NCBI GenBank assembly: GCA_947311845.1
Contig: CAMZMU010000080.1
Coordinates: 20,654,369-20,718,368 of the forward strand
Length of the DNA: 64,000 bases
Direction: 5' to 3'
From: Poa pratensis
Taxonomy: Eukaryota > Streptophyta > Magnoliopsida > Poales > Poaceae
Of this stretch, positions 1-11,439 are shown one piece after another. Below the pieces are notes generated by a model. It was not told where the DNA came from, did no database searches, and was given only the letters and a program-made list of their open reading frames with translations. The translations under genes were made by a program, and so were the position numbers. The number at the start of each line of letters is the position of its first letter. Positions within the stretch are counted from its first letter, which is position 1.

Positions 1-1
1 G

Positions 2-147
2 TTGTACGTATTCAGACGCTAGTTGGTCGAATTCTCTGCAGTTTCTCATCGAGTGATTGGAGCGCAATTTTCCGTCTTCCCCTTTATACAGGTGGAATCT
101 GCAATCAGCATCCATCTTTTCTTCGAATGATCGCTCGGATTGTGCGC
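2..147 (-). pseudogene. Gypsy gag fragment with zinc-knuckle-like motif, partial
   Basis: Read on the minus strand from 146 down to the window edge, one frame is fully open for 48 codons. It contains C-R-F-H followed further on by N-H-S-M-R-N-C, that is C-x2-H...H-x4-C. The gag of the other Gypsy element in this window has the same pattern (C-C-Y-H...N-H-S-T-R-Q-C, about 36840-36900). I infer that this is the continuation of the gag broken off at 6566, separated from it by the Sabrina-like insertion, because both lie on the same strand, abut that element and are in the expected order. The exact junction is not resolved: the reading frames do not fuse perfectly, so a few bases were lost or a frameshift exists. 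The rest of this element would lie to the left of the window. Confidence 0.5.
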
Positions 148-1739
148 TGATGACGTGAAACACACGTTCGTTGGGAGACCCCAAGAGGAAGGTATGATGT
201 AGTCAGCAGCAAGTTTTCCCTCAGAAAGAAACCAAGGTTATCGAACCAGTAGGAGCAGCAACTCTTCAGAAGGTTGTCAACGGCGCCAGAAAAATAGTGT
301 TGTTGATGGGAGTCTGGACTGTTGACGTGGAATCTGCACACAACACAATCAAACTACTTTGCCCCAACGAAACAGTGAGGTTGTCAATCTCACTGGCTTG
401 CTGAAAACAAAGGATTAAACGTATGGTGTGGAAAATGAGTATTAAATTGCAGAGAATGAAAAAGGAACAGTTTGCAGTTTGTGGTTGTTTAATCAGTGTA
501 AAAGAATGGACCGGGGTCCACAGTTCACTAGTGGTGTCTCTCCATAAAAGATAACTAACATGTTGGGTGAACAAATTACAGCTGGGCAATTGACGAATAG
601 TGAGCGCATGACAATGCATATACATGACATGTTGACTACTATGATATTTAATTGGGCATTACGACATAATACATAGATCGTTATCCAACAGCATCTATGA
701 CTAATAATCCACCGCCGGGTTGTCATCCGAGTCCCCATTGGTATTAAGTTGCAAGCAACGGATAATTGCATTAAGTAAAGTGCGTAATGTAAACAAACAC
801 ATATGTCCGTGGACATAGCATCGTTAGGTTATCCCTAGTGGCAACAGCACATCCACAACCTTAGAACTTTCTGTCACTGTCCCAGGTTAAACGGAGACAT
901 GAACCCACTATCTAGCATAAATACTCTCTCTTGGAGTTACAAGCATCTACTTGGCCAAAGCATCTACGAGTAACGGAAAGCATGCAAGATCTTAAATAAC
1001 ATATAAGATAGATTGATAATCAACTTGACATAATATTCAATATTCATCGGATCCCAGCAAACACAACATGTAGCATTACAATAATATGATCTTGATCATG
1101 TAGGGCAGCTCACAAGATCTAAACATGATGGCACAAAGTGGAGAGACAACCATCTAGCTACTGCTATGGACCCGTAGTCCAAGGATGAACTACTCACGCA
1201 TCACTCCGGAGGCAGGCATGGCGATGTAGAAGCCTCCGGTGACGATTCCCCTCTCCGGCAGGGTGCCGGGAAGAGGTTCTGAACCCTCCCGAGCTAGGGT
1301 TGACGACGGCGGCGTCTCTGGAACTTTTCGTGGATATTTGCTCAGGTACTTAGGGTTTTCGCGTCGGGGGGAATAAGTAGGCGAAAGGGCGGCGGCTGGA
1401 GACCCCCGAGGGGCCCACACCACCCCAGGGCGCGGCAGAGGGGGGCCCGCGCCCTGGCGTGTGGGGCCCCGTGGCTCCTCTCCTCGCTCTTTGGTCCGTC
1501 AGTGGTTCTGGAAAAATAGGGACCCCCGTGTAGTTTCGTCCAATTCCGAGAATATTTCCAGACTAGCTTTTCTGGAATACAAAAACAGCAGAAAACAGGA
1601 ACTGGCACTTCGGCATCTTGTTAATAGGTTAGTCCCAAAAAATGTATAAAAGTGATATAAAGTAGATGCAAAACATGTAGCAATTGGTATAAAACAAGCA
1701 TGGAACATCAAAAATTATAGATACGTTTGAGACGTATCA
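148..1739 (-). mobile_element. 3' LTR of Sabrina/WHAM-like Gypsy element
   Basis: On the minus strand this LTR begins TGATACGTCTC at 1739 and ends CGTCATCA at 148, giving TGAT/ATCA ends. It is 1592 bp long. The segment 148-1191 is repeated at 5521-6565 with a single 1-bp length difference (an extra c near 6109), which makes the pair the two LTRs of one young element. A purine-rich tract (GCTTGGGGATGC on minus) lies directly outside it at 1740-1754, as expected for the 3' LTR. The start sequence is the one I know from Sabrina/WHAM-type Triticeae elements. The five bases outside the end (143-147, tgcgc) would be the target duplication, but the partner copy is lost. Confidence 0.85.
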
Positions 1740-4700
1740 GCATCCCCAAGCTTAGTTCCTACTCGTCCTCGAGTAGGTAAACGATAAAAACAAATAATTT
1801 TTGAGGTGACATGCTACTATCATAATCTTGATCATATAATATTGCAAGGCACATGTAAATGAATGAAGTGATCCAAGTCAATGGTCTATAATTTGCTATC
1901 AAATAGATAATGAGTAAACAATGAATCACACAAGCTAAACGTTTTCATGAATAGTACTTTCGAGACAAGCATCAAACAGTTTTGCATAAGTGTTAACTCA
2001 TAAAGCAATAGTTTCTAAAAGGTATTTAATCAACACAAAGGAAGAATTTAGTTTCAGCATTTGCTTCAACTTTCAACATATTTATCTCATGGATATTGTC
2101 AACACAAAGTAGTATAACAAGTCCAATACATTGCATATAACGCATGTTGTAACAAAGTTGACACTAGTGTTTGCTTGTGGAAGACAGAAAGAATAGGAAA
2201 ACTGACTCAACATAAAAGTAAAAGAAAGGCCCTTCGCAGAGGGAAGCAGGGATTAAATCATGTGCTAGAGCTTTTAGGTTTTTGAAAGCATATAGAGATT
2301 GCATAAAATATTTGATACTCCTCCCAACCTTGCTAACACAAGCCATGGCTAACCGAATCCTCGGGTGCCTTCCATCAATCACATACCATGGAGGAGTATC
2401 TATTTTTGAGAGGTGTTTGTTAATTGTCAACGAATGGTAGCGGGTGAGAACAGTATTCTACCTGTCGAACGGACTTTTAAGAGCGGCTCCCATGAAGGAC
2501 GTTATTTCTACCAGCAAGGCAGATCATCCCTCTTTCTCTTTGGTTTACACACATTCAGGTATTTCACTGTTTGTCATTGCTTACTGATGAATCAGGGCAA
2601 AAGTGTGAAGAGAATTAATTGGTTAAAGTTGTAATTAATTGGGACTGGGCACCCCGTTGCCAGCTCTTTTTGCAAGTTATTGGATAAGCGGATGTATATG
2701 CCACTAGTCCAGGTGTAAAAGTCCACTCGACAAATAGAATAAAGAATAACCACACTAATTCCTCATGAGCTAGTAAACATTGACACAAAAAGGGAATAAT
2801 AACATTTTGAATAATTTAAAGGTAGCACATGAAAAATTTACTTGGAGTGGCAAGGAAATACCACATATAGGTAGTTATGGTGGACACAAATGGCATGGAT
2901 TTTGGCTCAAGGATTTGGATGCACGAGAAGCATTCCCTCTCAGTACAGAGTTTAGGCTAGCAAGGTTATGTAAGCAAACAAGAATATCAACCCGTACACC
3001 AAGTTTTATATGACAAACATATTGCAAACGTTATAAGACTTCATACCGTCTTCCTTGTTAACCAAACCCTGTTATTAGAAAATATCTAGACCTTAGAGGT
3101 ACCACTGATGCAAACCAAATTTTCAACAAGCTTTACGGTAGTTCTTCACTAATAGGCTTAACTCATGTGATGCACAATTTAATCATGATCTACTTGTTAA
3201 CTCAAAACAATTGACAAGCATCAAGTTATCCATTTTAGTGATCTACAAGATTAAGCAAGTTTTTCCTTATACCAATTACCACATGCAACATTTTCTGAAC
3301 CAACCAAACACCAATCAATTTATTTCATCAACTCTCCAAACAAATATAAGTGAAGCAAGAGAGTACTTTCTACAAAAGAAAGCTAATAGCTCTGACAAGA
3401 GATACATGAAAACAAGAGCTAAAAGCTGAACAGCGCTAGATATGAATACTCAACAAATATAAGTGAAGAATAGGAGTATTCTCATGAAAAAGCGGAGCGT
3501 GTCTCTCTCCCAATCAAGAATGCTAGGGTCCAGTCAAGCTTTATTGAAAATAAAAGTGCAATACTGAAAATAAAAGCACACAGACGCTCCAAGAAAAGCA
3601 CATATGATGTGAAAGAATTAAAATATAGTTTCACTAGAGATGACCTGATAATTTTGACGATGAAGAAGGGGATGCCTTGGGCATCCCCAAGCTTAGACGC
3701 TTGAGTCTTCTTGAAATATGCTGGGGAGATCCATGGGAGCCTCCCCAAGCTTAAGCTCTTCACTCTTCTTGATCCTATTATATCATCCTTCTCTCTTGAC
3801 CCTTGAAAACTTCCGTCACACCAAACTCAAAGTAGATCTCATTAGAGGGTTAGTGCATAAAAAAATTCACATGTTCTGTAAAGACGCAATATGATTTGTT
3901 ACTTTAAACATTAGCTACAGCCACTGATGTTATGTGAAGCTCTTCCACCCAAAAAAGAATTTCACTCAACACTAGTAAAAGAGAGAATGCGAAAAATAAA
4001 AAGGCATAATCTGTCTAAAACAGAACAGTCCGCAAAGACGAATTTTTTCGAGGCACTTACGACGCTCAGATCGAGAAACTCTGAACTAATGAAAGTTTCA
4101 GACATTCATAAAGATTACGCACAAAAATTTCAGATTTTTTAACAATCTGGTGATTTTAGGAATTTCGTACAGTGAACAGCAAAAATCTGTTTCTGCGCAG
4201 CAATCAAAATTAAGCATCATCTTATCATTAGAGGCTACTCTTGGCACAACAATGCGAGAAAATAAAGATACAAAGGAGTTGCTACAGAAGTAAACAAACT
4301 CCTTGACTCAATAAAAGAAAAATTGCAGAAAAATAAAATGGGTTGCCTCCCATAAGCGCTTTTCTTTAACGCCTTTTAGCTAGGCACAAAGCATGCATCA
4401 AGTATTACCAAGTGAAGAAGCATCAACATTCTTACGCTTAGCTCTCTTACCTTTACCTTTATCTTTAGGAAATACTTGGTTACACATAGGTGAAGAGGAA
4501 ATTCATAGTGCCTTGGCCCACATCTATTATTGCTCCAAAGCGTTTCAACAGGGACCTTCCAAGCGTAATTTGTCCTACTCCTGCACATTCAATGACAAGA
4601 TAATCAATAGATATTGTTATCCCTAAGAGTTTTGTAAATACTCCTTCAGCTACTCCCCTTGGTAATTTAATGTATTATCACCCAAAGTTATACAATCTTC

Positions 4701-4813
4701 GCATTTGGAAAGCTCCCAAAGATTTAAGGAATCATAAATATTCTTGGGCATTAAACAGAATTCAGACATAATATCACAGCGAGAATGAAAAGTTTCACCA
4801 TTTATAACAACTT

Positions 4814-5254
4814 TTACTGAGGAATCCATCCCGATGGTTCAAAATTTACTGGCACATTATCATAATGTTCACGAATCTGATTATACCCTTCTCTTAGACC
4901 AGATATGTTCGTTTCAAGAGCGTTAAGTCTATCGCTTATGCTTGTCAAAGCCAAATCAATTTTAGTGATTGGGGAGCCAGAAATTGTAATCAATTTTTTT
5001 ATAGCATTAAAAGCTTGATCCCCATCATAACGAAGGAAATCTCCTCCTACCACAGCATCTAAAGCATATCTATAGCAAAGAACAAGACCAAAATAAAAGC
5101 TACTAAGAAGCAGGCTTAAAGTCATTTTAGGTTCAGTTTTAGCATAGGACTCAGATATTCTAGACCAAGCATCTTTAAAACTCTCCTCACTCCCTTGCTT
5201 GAAAGTGAAGATCTCTTCTTCAGGTGACATTACTACTGGAACAGGGCTAGACAT
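4814..5254 (-). CDS. gag-like ORF of Sabrina-like element
   Basis: The ORF codes for about 146 residues from ATG at 5254, the first ATG after the leader. The segment E-E-S-F-K-D-A-W-S-R-I followed by a helix-rich stretch (FYFGL) resembles the start of the gag domain of Athila/Sabrina-type Gypsy elements, which coats the RNA in the virus-like particle. The C-terminal third (K-I-D-L-A-L-T-S-I-S-D-R-L-N-A-L-E) looks like a coiled coil. The product is much shorter than a normal gag and lacks a zinc knuckle, so it is probably a remnant. The same frame stays open upstream through the primer binding sites to 5557, but there is no reason to start there. Confidence 0.6.
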   Translation of the reverse strand: MSSPVPVVMSPEEEIFTFKQGSEESFKDAWSRISESYAKTEPKMTLSLLLSSFYFGLVLCYRYALDAVVGGDFLRYDGDQAFNAIKKLITISGSPITKIDLALTSISDRLNALETNISGLREGYNQIREHYDNVPVNFEPSGWIPQ

Positions 5255-5491
5255 GACGACTAACAGAAAACAAAACTGAAAATAAACTAAATGCAAGTAA
5301 CTAATTTTTTTGTGTTTTTGATAATTGAAAGCAAACAAGATAAAATAAAATAAACTAAGCAAGACAAAAACAAAGTAAAGAGATTGGAAGCGTGAAACTC
5401 CCCTTGCAGAAGACTGCTGTCTCCCGGCAACGGCGCCAGAAAAATAGGCGTCGAAGGGGAGATAGGAGTCTGCTGAACCGAAGTGCTTCAC

Positions 5492-5509
5492 TCCCCGGCA
5501 ACGGCGCCA
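5492..5509 (-). other. primer binding site, tRNA-Asp type
   Basis: The plus strand reads tccccggcaacggcgcca, identical to the 3' end I know for plant tRNA-Asp(GTC), so the minus strand (TGGCGCCGTTGCCGGGGA) can pair with it and prime reverse transcription. It lies 11 nt beyond the LTR end at 5521. A second, one-base-shorter copy lies at 5423-5438, and LTR-internal copies of the core lie near 279-289 and 5652-5662. Confidence 0.8.
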
Positions 5510-5520
5510 GAAAAATAGCT

Positions 5521-6565
5521 TGATGACGTGAAACACACGTTCGTTGGGAGACCCCAAGAGGAAGGTATGATGTAGTCAGCAGCAAGTTTTCCCTCAGAAA
5601 GAAACCAAGGTTATCGAACCAGTAGGAGCAGCAACTCTTCAGAAGGTTGTCAACGGCGCCAGAAAAATAGTGTTGTTGATGGGAGTCTGGACTGTTGACG
5701 TGGAATCTGCACACAACACAATCAAACTACTTTGCCCCAACGAAACAGTGAGGTTGTCAATCTCACTGGCTTGCTGAAAACAAAGGATTAAACGTATGGT
5801 GTGGAAAATGAGTATTAAATTGCAGAGAATGAAAAAGGAACAGTTTGCAGTTTGTGGTTGTTTAATCAGTGTAAAAGAATGGACCGGGGTCCACAGTTCA
5901 CTAGTGGTGTCTCTCCATAAAAGATAACTAACATGTTGGGTGAACAAATTACAGCTGGGCAATTGACGAATAGTGAGCGCATGACAATGCATATACATGA
6001 CATGTTGACTACTATGATATTTAATTGGGCATTACGACATAATACATAGATCGTTATCCAACAGCATCTATGACTAATAATCCACCGCCGGGTTGTCATC
6101 CGAGTCCCCCATTGGTATTAAGTTGCAAGCAACGGATAATTGCATTAAGTAAAGTGCGTAATGTAAACAAACACATATGTCCGTGGACATAGCATCGTTA
6201 GGTTATCCCTAGTGGCAACAGCACATCCACAACCTTAGAACTTTCTGTCACTGTCCCAGGTTAAACGGAGACATGAACCCACTATCTAGCATAAATACTC
6301 TCTCTTGGAGTTACAAGCATCTACTTGGCCAAAGCATCTACGAGTAACGGAAAGCATGCAAGATCTTAAATAACATATAAGATAGATTGATAATCAACTT
6401 GACATAATATTCAATATTCATCGGATCCCAGCAAACACAACATGTAGCATTACAATAATATGATCTTGATCATGTAGGGCAGCTCACAAGATCTAAACAT
6501 GATGGCACAAAGTGGAGAGACAACCATCTAGCTACTGCTATGGACCCGTAGTCCAAGGATGAACT
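5521..6565 (-). mobile_element. 5' LTR of Sabrina-like element, truncated
   Basis: This is the direct copy of 148-1191. Identity is essentially complete over 1.04 kb, with one 1-bp indel. At about 6565 the match stops and the sequence continues with minus-strand Gypsy gag. About 548 bp of the LTR (the part equivalent to 1192-1739, including U3 and the LTR start) is missing. The element therefore lacks its own promoter region and 5' boundary. Because the LTRs are almost identical, the loss must be recent. Confidence 0.85.
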
Positions 6566-8828
6566 GCTCGGTCATCTCTGTATGAGTCTCTGTGGCTTCG
6601 ACTGCCGTTTTCATGTTTGTCACGGGGTGAGGACCCGCGTGTGGTGCGTGCCATGTCTTCTCCATCTGCCCACTCAGTCGCGATCTTCAAGAGGTTAGCC
6701 ACAGAGGTTGGCTTTTGGTGACCCAGTGCTTCTTTGAAGTCTCGCCTGGCGAGGCCCATGATGAAAGCATCCATGGCCATATCTTCTGAAATTACTCCAA
6801 CTGAGTTGCGTATCTCAGTCCATCGTCGGATGTATGATCTCACGTTTCGTCTGACCGTTGAATGCAAGCTCGCAACTCCTCGAACGTTTTTGGGCGCTCA
6901 CATAGAGGCTCGAAGTTTTTGATGAAGTCTGTGCGGAAGTGATCCCACGAGTCGTATGTTGATGGAGGTAGAGCCTTGAGCCAGTCGCGGGCTGTGCCTT
7001 CGAGCATGAGTCGTATGTATTGCATGGCTGTGATATTCGTGCCTCGCTGGCACGCGACTGCCAGCCTGTAGTTTTCCAGCCACCCTGAAGGTTCCTGTCG
7101 ACCCGTATACTTGGGCTGTTCAGATATGAGTTTGAACCCTTTGGGCATCCGTGTCTCGCGGGCGCGTCGAGTGAAGCACAGAGCTCCGTGTGGCTCGGGC
7201 TCCCGATCAGAGTACGAGTCACTACTGTAAGATCTGCGTGATCTGCTCCTGGACCTGCGCCGACGTGAGCCGCTTCTTTCCTTCGAGTGGTGGCGGCGAC
7301 CACTGCGATTATGCTCTTCACGACGCGTGTCAACTATGACACGATCTCGACTCCCTCCTGGAGTTTTTGGGATTTGGCGTATGGCCTTCGCCGCTAGGGC
7401 GAGTGATTTGATCTGTTGGCGATGTAGTTTTGCATTGGGGTCATCAGCCGGAGGCTTGATTGCCTCTAGGTATGCTGCAGCCGTAAAGAGAGCACCCGCA
7501 GCTGTTTTGGGTACTAGCACTCCCTCCTCCTCGTATGTCATGAAAGAATTGCCTAGGTTGCGGGTGAGTGCTGCCCTCTCATCCGGCGCGAGGTGTGACA
7601 GCCTTGATCTGGGTCTTGTGTCTGCTCGCCCGGTGGAGCTCAGGGAGAGCTGTCTTCTTCGCGCACTCGATAAGCTAGCTTGCTTTTTACGTTCTTCGAG
7701 TGTTGCTCTGATCTGCTACAGTCAAAGTGATTCCTGCCAGTTGAAGTACTGGAAGGTCAACATCTCCTCCCGTGTTGCGTCTGCTGGCATCATTGTGCAC
7801 TCCTTGATGACTTTATCTGCTTTTGTTGCCATCTCAGCAGTAATTGTGAGATTTGTGACTCCATCCGGCATAGTAACCGCGCACGGGAACTCTGCAGGCC
7901 TGCGACTGGCCGCAGCATCAGATGATCCTGCGGCGAAGGCAACGTAGACCTGCTGGGGTATCACCCGAGGGTATGTATATGTGTTTTCGAGTCCCGTCAT
8001 GGACTCGACGTCGTCATCAAGGCTCATGTCGGAGTCGATATTCACATCGAGTGGTCCGTCTGGACAGATCTCGCTGTCGATGCCTTCATCGCCTATGTTT
8101 ATCTCGGCGTCGGCGAAGCTGTTATGAATCTCGAAGTCGAGGTTGTTGGTGCAAATCTCGGAATCGACGTAGTTGTCGATATGAGTTTCGGGCTCGTCGA
8201 AGTCGCTGAGGGAGATCCCGCAGTCGAAACTATCCTCGAGTGGGAGATCGAGCTCGGGTTCGTTTGTGCGGTACGTTGATTCGGTCTCCTCACCTTGGAG
8301 TTCTTCAATGAGCTCGTTGATCTCACGCGTCGACATGGTTGTTGCAGACGAGCAAGCTTGGAGGATCGACGATGGTATGGACGCAGTTGATGGATCCGCA
8401 GTCGAAGGAGCCGCAACCGATGGAGCCTCGGGTGCGGAAGTCGCGAGTTGGCGTGGATCTGTCAAGTCCTGCACACCAAGCTTGTTGACGAAAAAATTGA
8501 ACGAGCCAACGGTTAAACCCAAACCTGACTCGAGATCGGAGAAGGTTTCCTGGAATTCTGGCGAGTGTGGCTCGAAATCCATCAGAGGATCTGATGTGTT
8601 TTTTGCAGATGAAGCTGGCGTGCTACCGTTTGTCGAGTGATTCGGCGAGTTGCCGTGTGCCGCCCGAGTCGGCGAGTTCTGTTTTGTTGATGGAGCCGGC
8701 GAGTTGCCGTTTGTAGATCCGATCGGCGAGTCGCCGTTTTCTGATGGAACCGAAGAAACCGTGAGTCCAGCACTATTCTTTCCCACAGACGGCGCCAATT
8801 GACGAGGGGTTAACTCATCAAATCCCAT
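6566..8828 (-). pseudogene. Gypsy gag, degenerate
   Basis: The first ATG is at 8828, inside the LTR, and the frame runs through the primer binding site (R-Q-L-A-P-S-V-G). The N-terminal third is low-complexity, with repeated N-S-P motifs separated by S/T/N residues, then acidic. A basic S-R-R-R-R-S-R-S-R linker follows near 7240-7270. The capsid-like retrotransposon gag domain (E-P-S-G-W-L-E-N-Y, then M-L-E-G-T-A-R-D-W-L) lies about 6850-7110. Breaks: in-frame TGA and TAG at 7722 and 7716, and a one-base frameshift near 6840. After the shift the reading resumes (Y-I-R-R-W-T-E-I-R-N-S) to the junction at 6566. The gag is non-functional. The element's pol is not in the window. Confidence 0.75.
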
Positions 8829-9297
8829 GGCTAAGGACCTAGGGTTGAGATTGTGGGGAGAGAACGTGGTAGTACTGGTTGTTTCGTCGGCTGACAAGCA
8901 GAGGCAAAGATTTACCCAGGTTCAGGCCCCTCGGGTGGAGGTAAAGACCCTACTTCCTGCTTGTCTGGTATTGATCGTGTGAGAGTATGCGATTACAGGG
9001 GAGCTCCAACGAGATGTCGATCTCGCTAGGGCTTTTGGTGGTTCGAGTATGGCATGTCCAGGATCGAAGGCCCTCCCAGCCTTTATAAGAGGCTGGGTCT
9101 CGGGAGTCCGTAACCGACCCTGGTTACACGTAAGGAAAGTATAAACCGACTATGCCTATGTCTAATCTTGGAGGGTACTCCACCTTGTTGGGCCTTTCGT
9201 CATGGGCTTCATGTTTAGGCTCTTGATAGTTGGGCCTTAGTCGACACGTGCACCAGGTATCCCTATGGTAGGGTACCCGAGATGTATATCCTTGTCA
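8800..9297 (-). mobile_element. 5' LTR of second Gypsy element
   Basis: A minus-strand LTR of about 498 bp. Its inner end is set by the adjacent primer binding site on minus (TGGCGCCGTCTGTGGG, 8782-8798), directly after ...CGTCA. The outer end is placed at TGACAAGG (9297). Another TG at 9324 is possible, and without the partner LTR this cannot be settled. A TATA-like box lies inside. The partner 3' LTR is not in the window, so the element is incomplete here. Confidence 0.65.
9081..9087 (-). promoter_or_regulatory. TATA box of Gypsy LTR
   Basis: The minus strand reads TATAAAG in the middle of the LTR, about 280 nt before the LTR end, flanked by GC-rich sequence. This is a typical position for the U3 promoter of a short Gypsy LTR. 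Confidence 0.5.
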
Positions 9298-9561
9298 GAA
9301 TTGATTACCCAATATATTATTGCAGGTACCCGTTTTCTCCTTTTAGGATATCGACTGATCCATCGGACAAATATAAGAGTTGTGCGAGAAGAAGCGCATA
9401 GAGGCCATCCGCGGCGCCTCCTGGTCATTTTGATGATGCGTCCACCCAATCACCCTGGACATTCGTCACAATTACCCACACCTCAACACTATAGGGAAAC
9501 TGCTTATAGCTGGCCGGTAATTATCGGTGGGTGACGCCAAATCCATGCCGGTGGTATTATG

Positions 9562-9817
9562 AGACTAGATTCGAGATAAGCCCTAGTATAAGGGTCCTGG
9601 AAACAGACATTCATTTCAGACTTCAACCTGCTGGTTCATAGAACCAAAGCAGAGCTGCACCCTTTGATTTCCTCCTTTAGTGCTGTAATTTAGTACTTTG
9701 AACTTCTGGCTCCTCACGGCCATGTAATTATGTAATTATCTTTACATTTTAATATAGAGGCAGTAGGAGCCTTTCCTACTGTCATAAAAGTTTCTAAAAA
9801 AAAGACCAGATTCGAGA
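9562..9817 (+). mobile_element. 5'-truncated LINE insertion with 15-bp duplication
   Basis: Direct repeats agactagattcgaga (9562-9576) and agaccagattcgaga (9803-9817), 14 of 15 identical, bracket a 226-bp insert that ends in an A-rich tail (about 9795-9802). The 3' part (atagaggcagtaggagcctttcct) resembles LINE 3' ends. It inserted into the CACTA subterminal region after the CACTA had formed. Confidence 0.65.
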
Positions 9818-10163
9818 GCATATCATCGGCGTGGGAAAATGTCCCCGCCAGAGATAATTTCGTACCATTGGCATGGCACCAAGCGCGCCATGCCGGTGAT
9901 AAGTGGGCCCGCATGACCTTCAACGGTGAAAGATACTACTGGCGTGGGCTGCATACGACACATAAGTAATGTTATCGCTGTTAGTGGCATGTGGATATAG
10001 GACACGCCGGTAGTAAGTGGGACCCAATGACCTCTCAGGACGGCAGCCTACTAGTGGCGTGGGGTGTATATGACACCCCAGTAATGACGAATCGTGCTAG
10101 TGGTGTGGATTCTAGTGAACACGCCAGTAATTTTTTCTTGGCTGCACACTACCCCCACCCCCC

Positions 10164-10167
<4 letters not shown>

Positions 10168-10232
<65 letters not shown>
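10168..10232 (+). repeat. (CT)n microsatellite
   Basis: About 65 bp of near-perfect CT dinucleotide repeat with one TTT interruption, within the CACTA element and upstream of its coding relics. Confidence 0.95.
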
Positions 10233-10322
10233 CTCCTTTCGTCTCTATATATAGGACCTTTACACCTTTGCATATATCGGATCTGGAGTTGGTTTGGGTA
10301 GATTAGCTAGTTTCTACCTATG

Positions 10323-10475
10323 ATGTCTCATTTAGTTGTGTACGGTGCTGTAAAAATGATGAAGGGTGATGGGATGGGTGGGATTGCCGCAGTGCCATTC
10401 GTTGAATTAATTAGGAGCAATAGACACCTCACTCAGTTAAATAAGTACTTTCGAAGAGACAGGCTCCCGGAGTGA
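10323..10475 (+). pseudogene. unrecognised CACTA cargo ORF, degenerate
   Basis: An ATG-initiated 50-codon ORF whose residues look coding rather than random (M-S-H-L-V-V-Y-G-A-V-K at the start, then F-V-E-L-I-R-S-N-R-H-L-T-Q-L-N-K-Y-F). After the TGA at 10473 the same frame stays open for another 50 codons or so, rich in R/K. I do not recognise the family. It may be one exon of the gene whose repeat-bearing end lies at 10911-11187, since both are on the same strand in the same element. Confidence 0.35.
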
Positions 10476-10910
10476 AACCCAGAGGAAATACGCCAAAAAC
10501 TTCTGAGATTGCGTAGAAGGTGGAACAGAGTGACTGAACTCAAAATCATTGAGGCGGGCCTTCGTAATTTGCCTATCCACACTGAGTCAAAAACATCTTT
10601 TTCTTGTCGCAGGAATATGCACTACACGTAAAGGTAAATTTAAATTCCTTTATATAATAAGGTGTACGTAGTGTCTTATGTATATATAGTTCTAATTTGT
10701 GTTTATCTCTATTTTTACTGTGCATCATTACCCTGACGATGCAGAGTTAATCAACAAAGAGATCTCTGACTTCTTGTGGATGATGATACTATGGGGTAAA
10801 GCACCCAAGGGGTGTCTGGCGACAACTTGCTACTCTGTGAAATGAAGAGGGCTCTTGGAGTAAAGATAGGACCGAAAACCTGAAGTGTTGGATCATCGAA
10901 GGCACATAGA

Positions 10911-11187
10911 GCATCGAAGGCAGTCATCACTGATGACAACAGTGATGATGACTTCATGCCTCCTGTACGAGCATAGATCAGAGCCAAAGTTAAGAAAGCA
11001 TCGAAGGCCGTTGTCGCTGATGACAACAGTGATGATGACTTCATGCCTTCTGTACGAGCGCGGATTAGACCAAAGTCTAAGTGTCGTTGAAGAATCGAAG
11101 GCAGCCGCCTCTGAGGAGAACAATGGTGATAACTTCATGTCTCCTAAACAAGCGCAGATTAGGCCGAATAAGGGCAACCACTATTGA
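10911..11187 (+). repeat. threefold coding repeat with D/N-rich core
   Basis: Three consecutive units start at 10911, 10998 and 11092 (spacing 87 and 94 bp). The first two read A-S-K-A-V-x-x-D-D-N-S-D-D-D-F-M-P on the plus strand. The third is diverged (E-E-N-N-G-D-N-F-M). One TAG (unit 1) and one TGA (after unit 2) break the frame. It looks like the acidic repeated C-terminus of a lost protein. I cannot assign a function. Confidence 0.55.
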
Positions 11188-11439
11188 GAATACTGGTGAC
11201 GACTTCATAACTGATTTTGTATCATCATTATCGTTAGTTTCTTTGTAAATGTAATATTGTTGCTTTCAGTTTTATTTTATTTTTGTAGAGGCATTAATGT
11301 ATCTTGATCGATGTGGTCAATGTAATATTATGTAGTAAATTAGTTTGGGTTAAAACTATATTTGGCCCACCGTCTATAACAGTTTTAACATAACAACCTA
11401 ACTTTAAAACTAAAACATTATTTTTTTAAAGTTACTACT

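Larger units (their letters stand above)
1740..5520 (-). mobile_element. internal region of Sabrina-like Gypsy element, no pol
   Basis: This 3.8-kb stretch between the LTRs is AT-rich and has only one recognisable coding stretch, a gag-like ORF next to the 5' LTR. I found no reverse transcriptase, RNase H or integrase motif on either strand, so the element is non-autonomous or internally deleted. The known Sabrina group is likewise poor in functional pol. The motif CCCCAAGCTTA (plus strand) next to the 3' LTR at 1740-1754 recurs at 3681-3695 and, with one change, at 3741-3753, so polypurine-like tracts exist inside the element. Confidence 0.75.

Noticed and set aside
266..816. ORFs of 107-119 codons on minus inside the Sabrina-like LTR, repeated at 5639-6099
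   Set aside because: They lie wholly within LTR sequence, are duplicated only because the LTR is, and show no domain.
8266..8640. Plus-strand ORFs opposite the degenerate gag (7327-8640)
   Set aside because: Antisense shadows of the S/T/N-rich gag region; no independent support.
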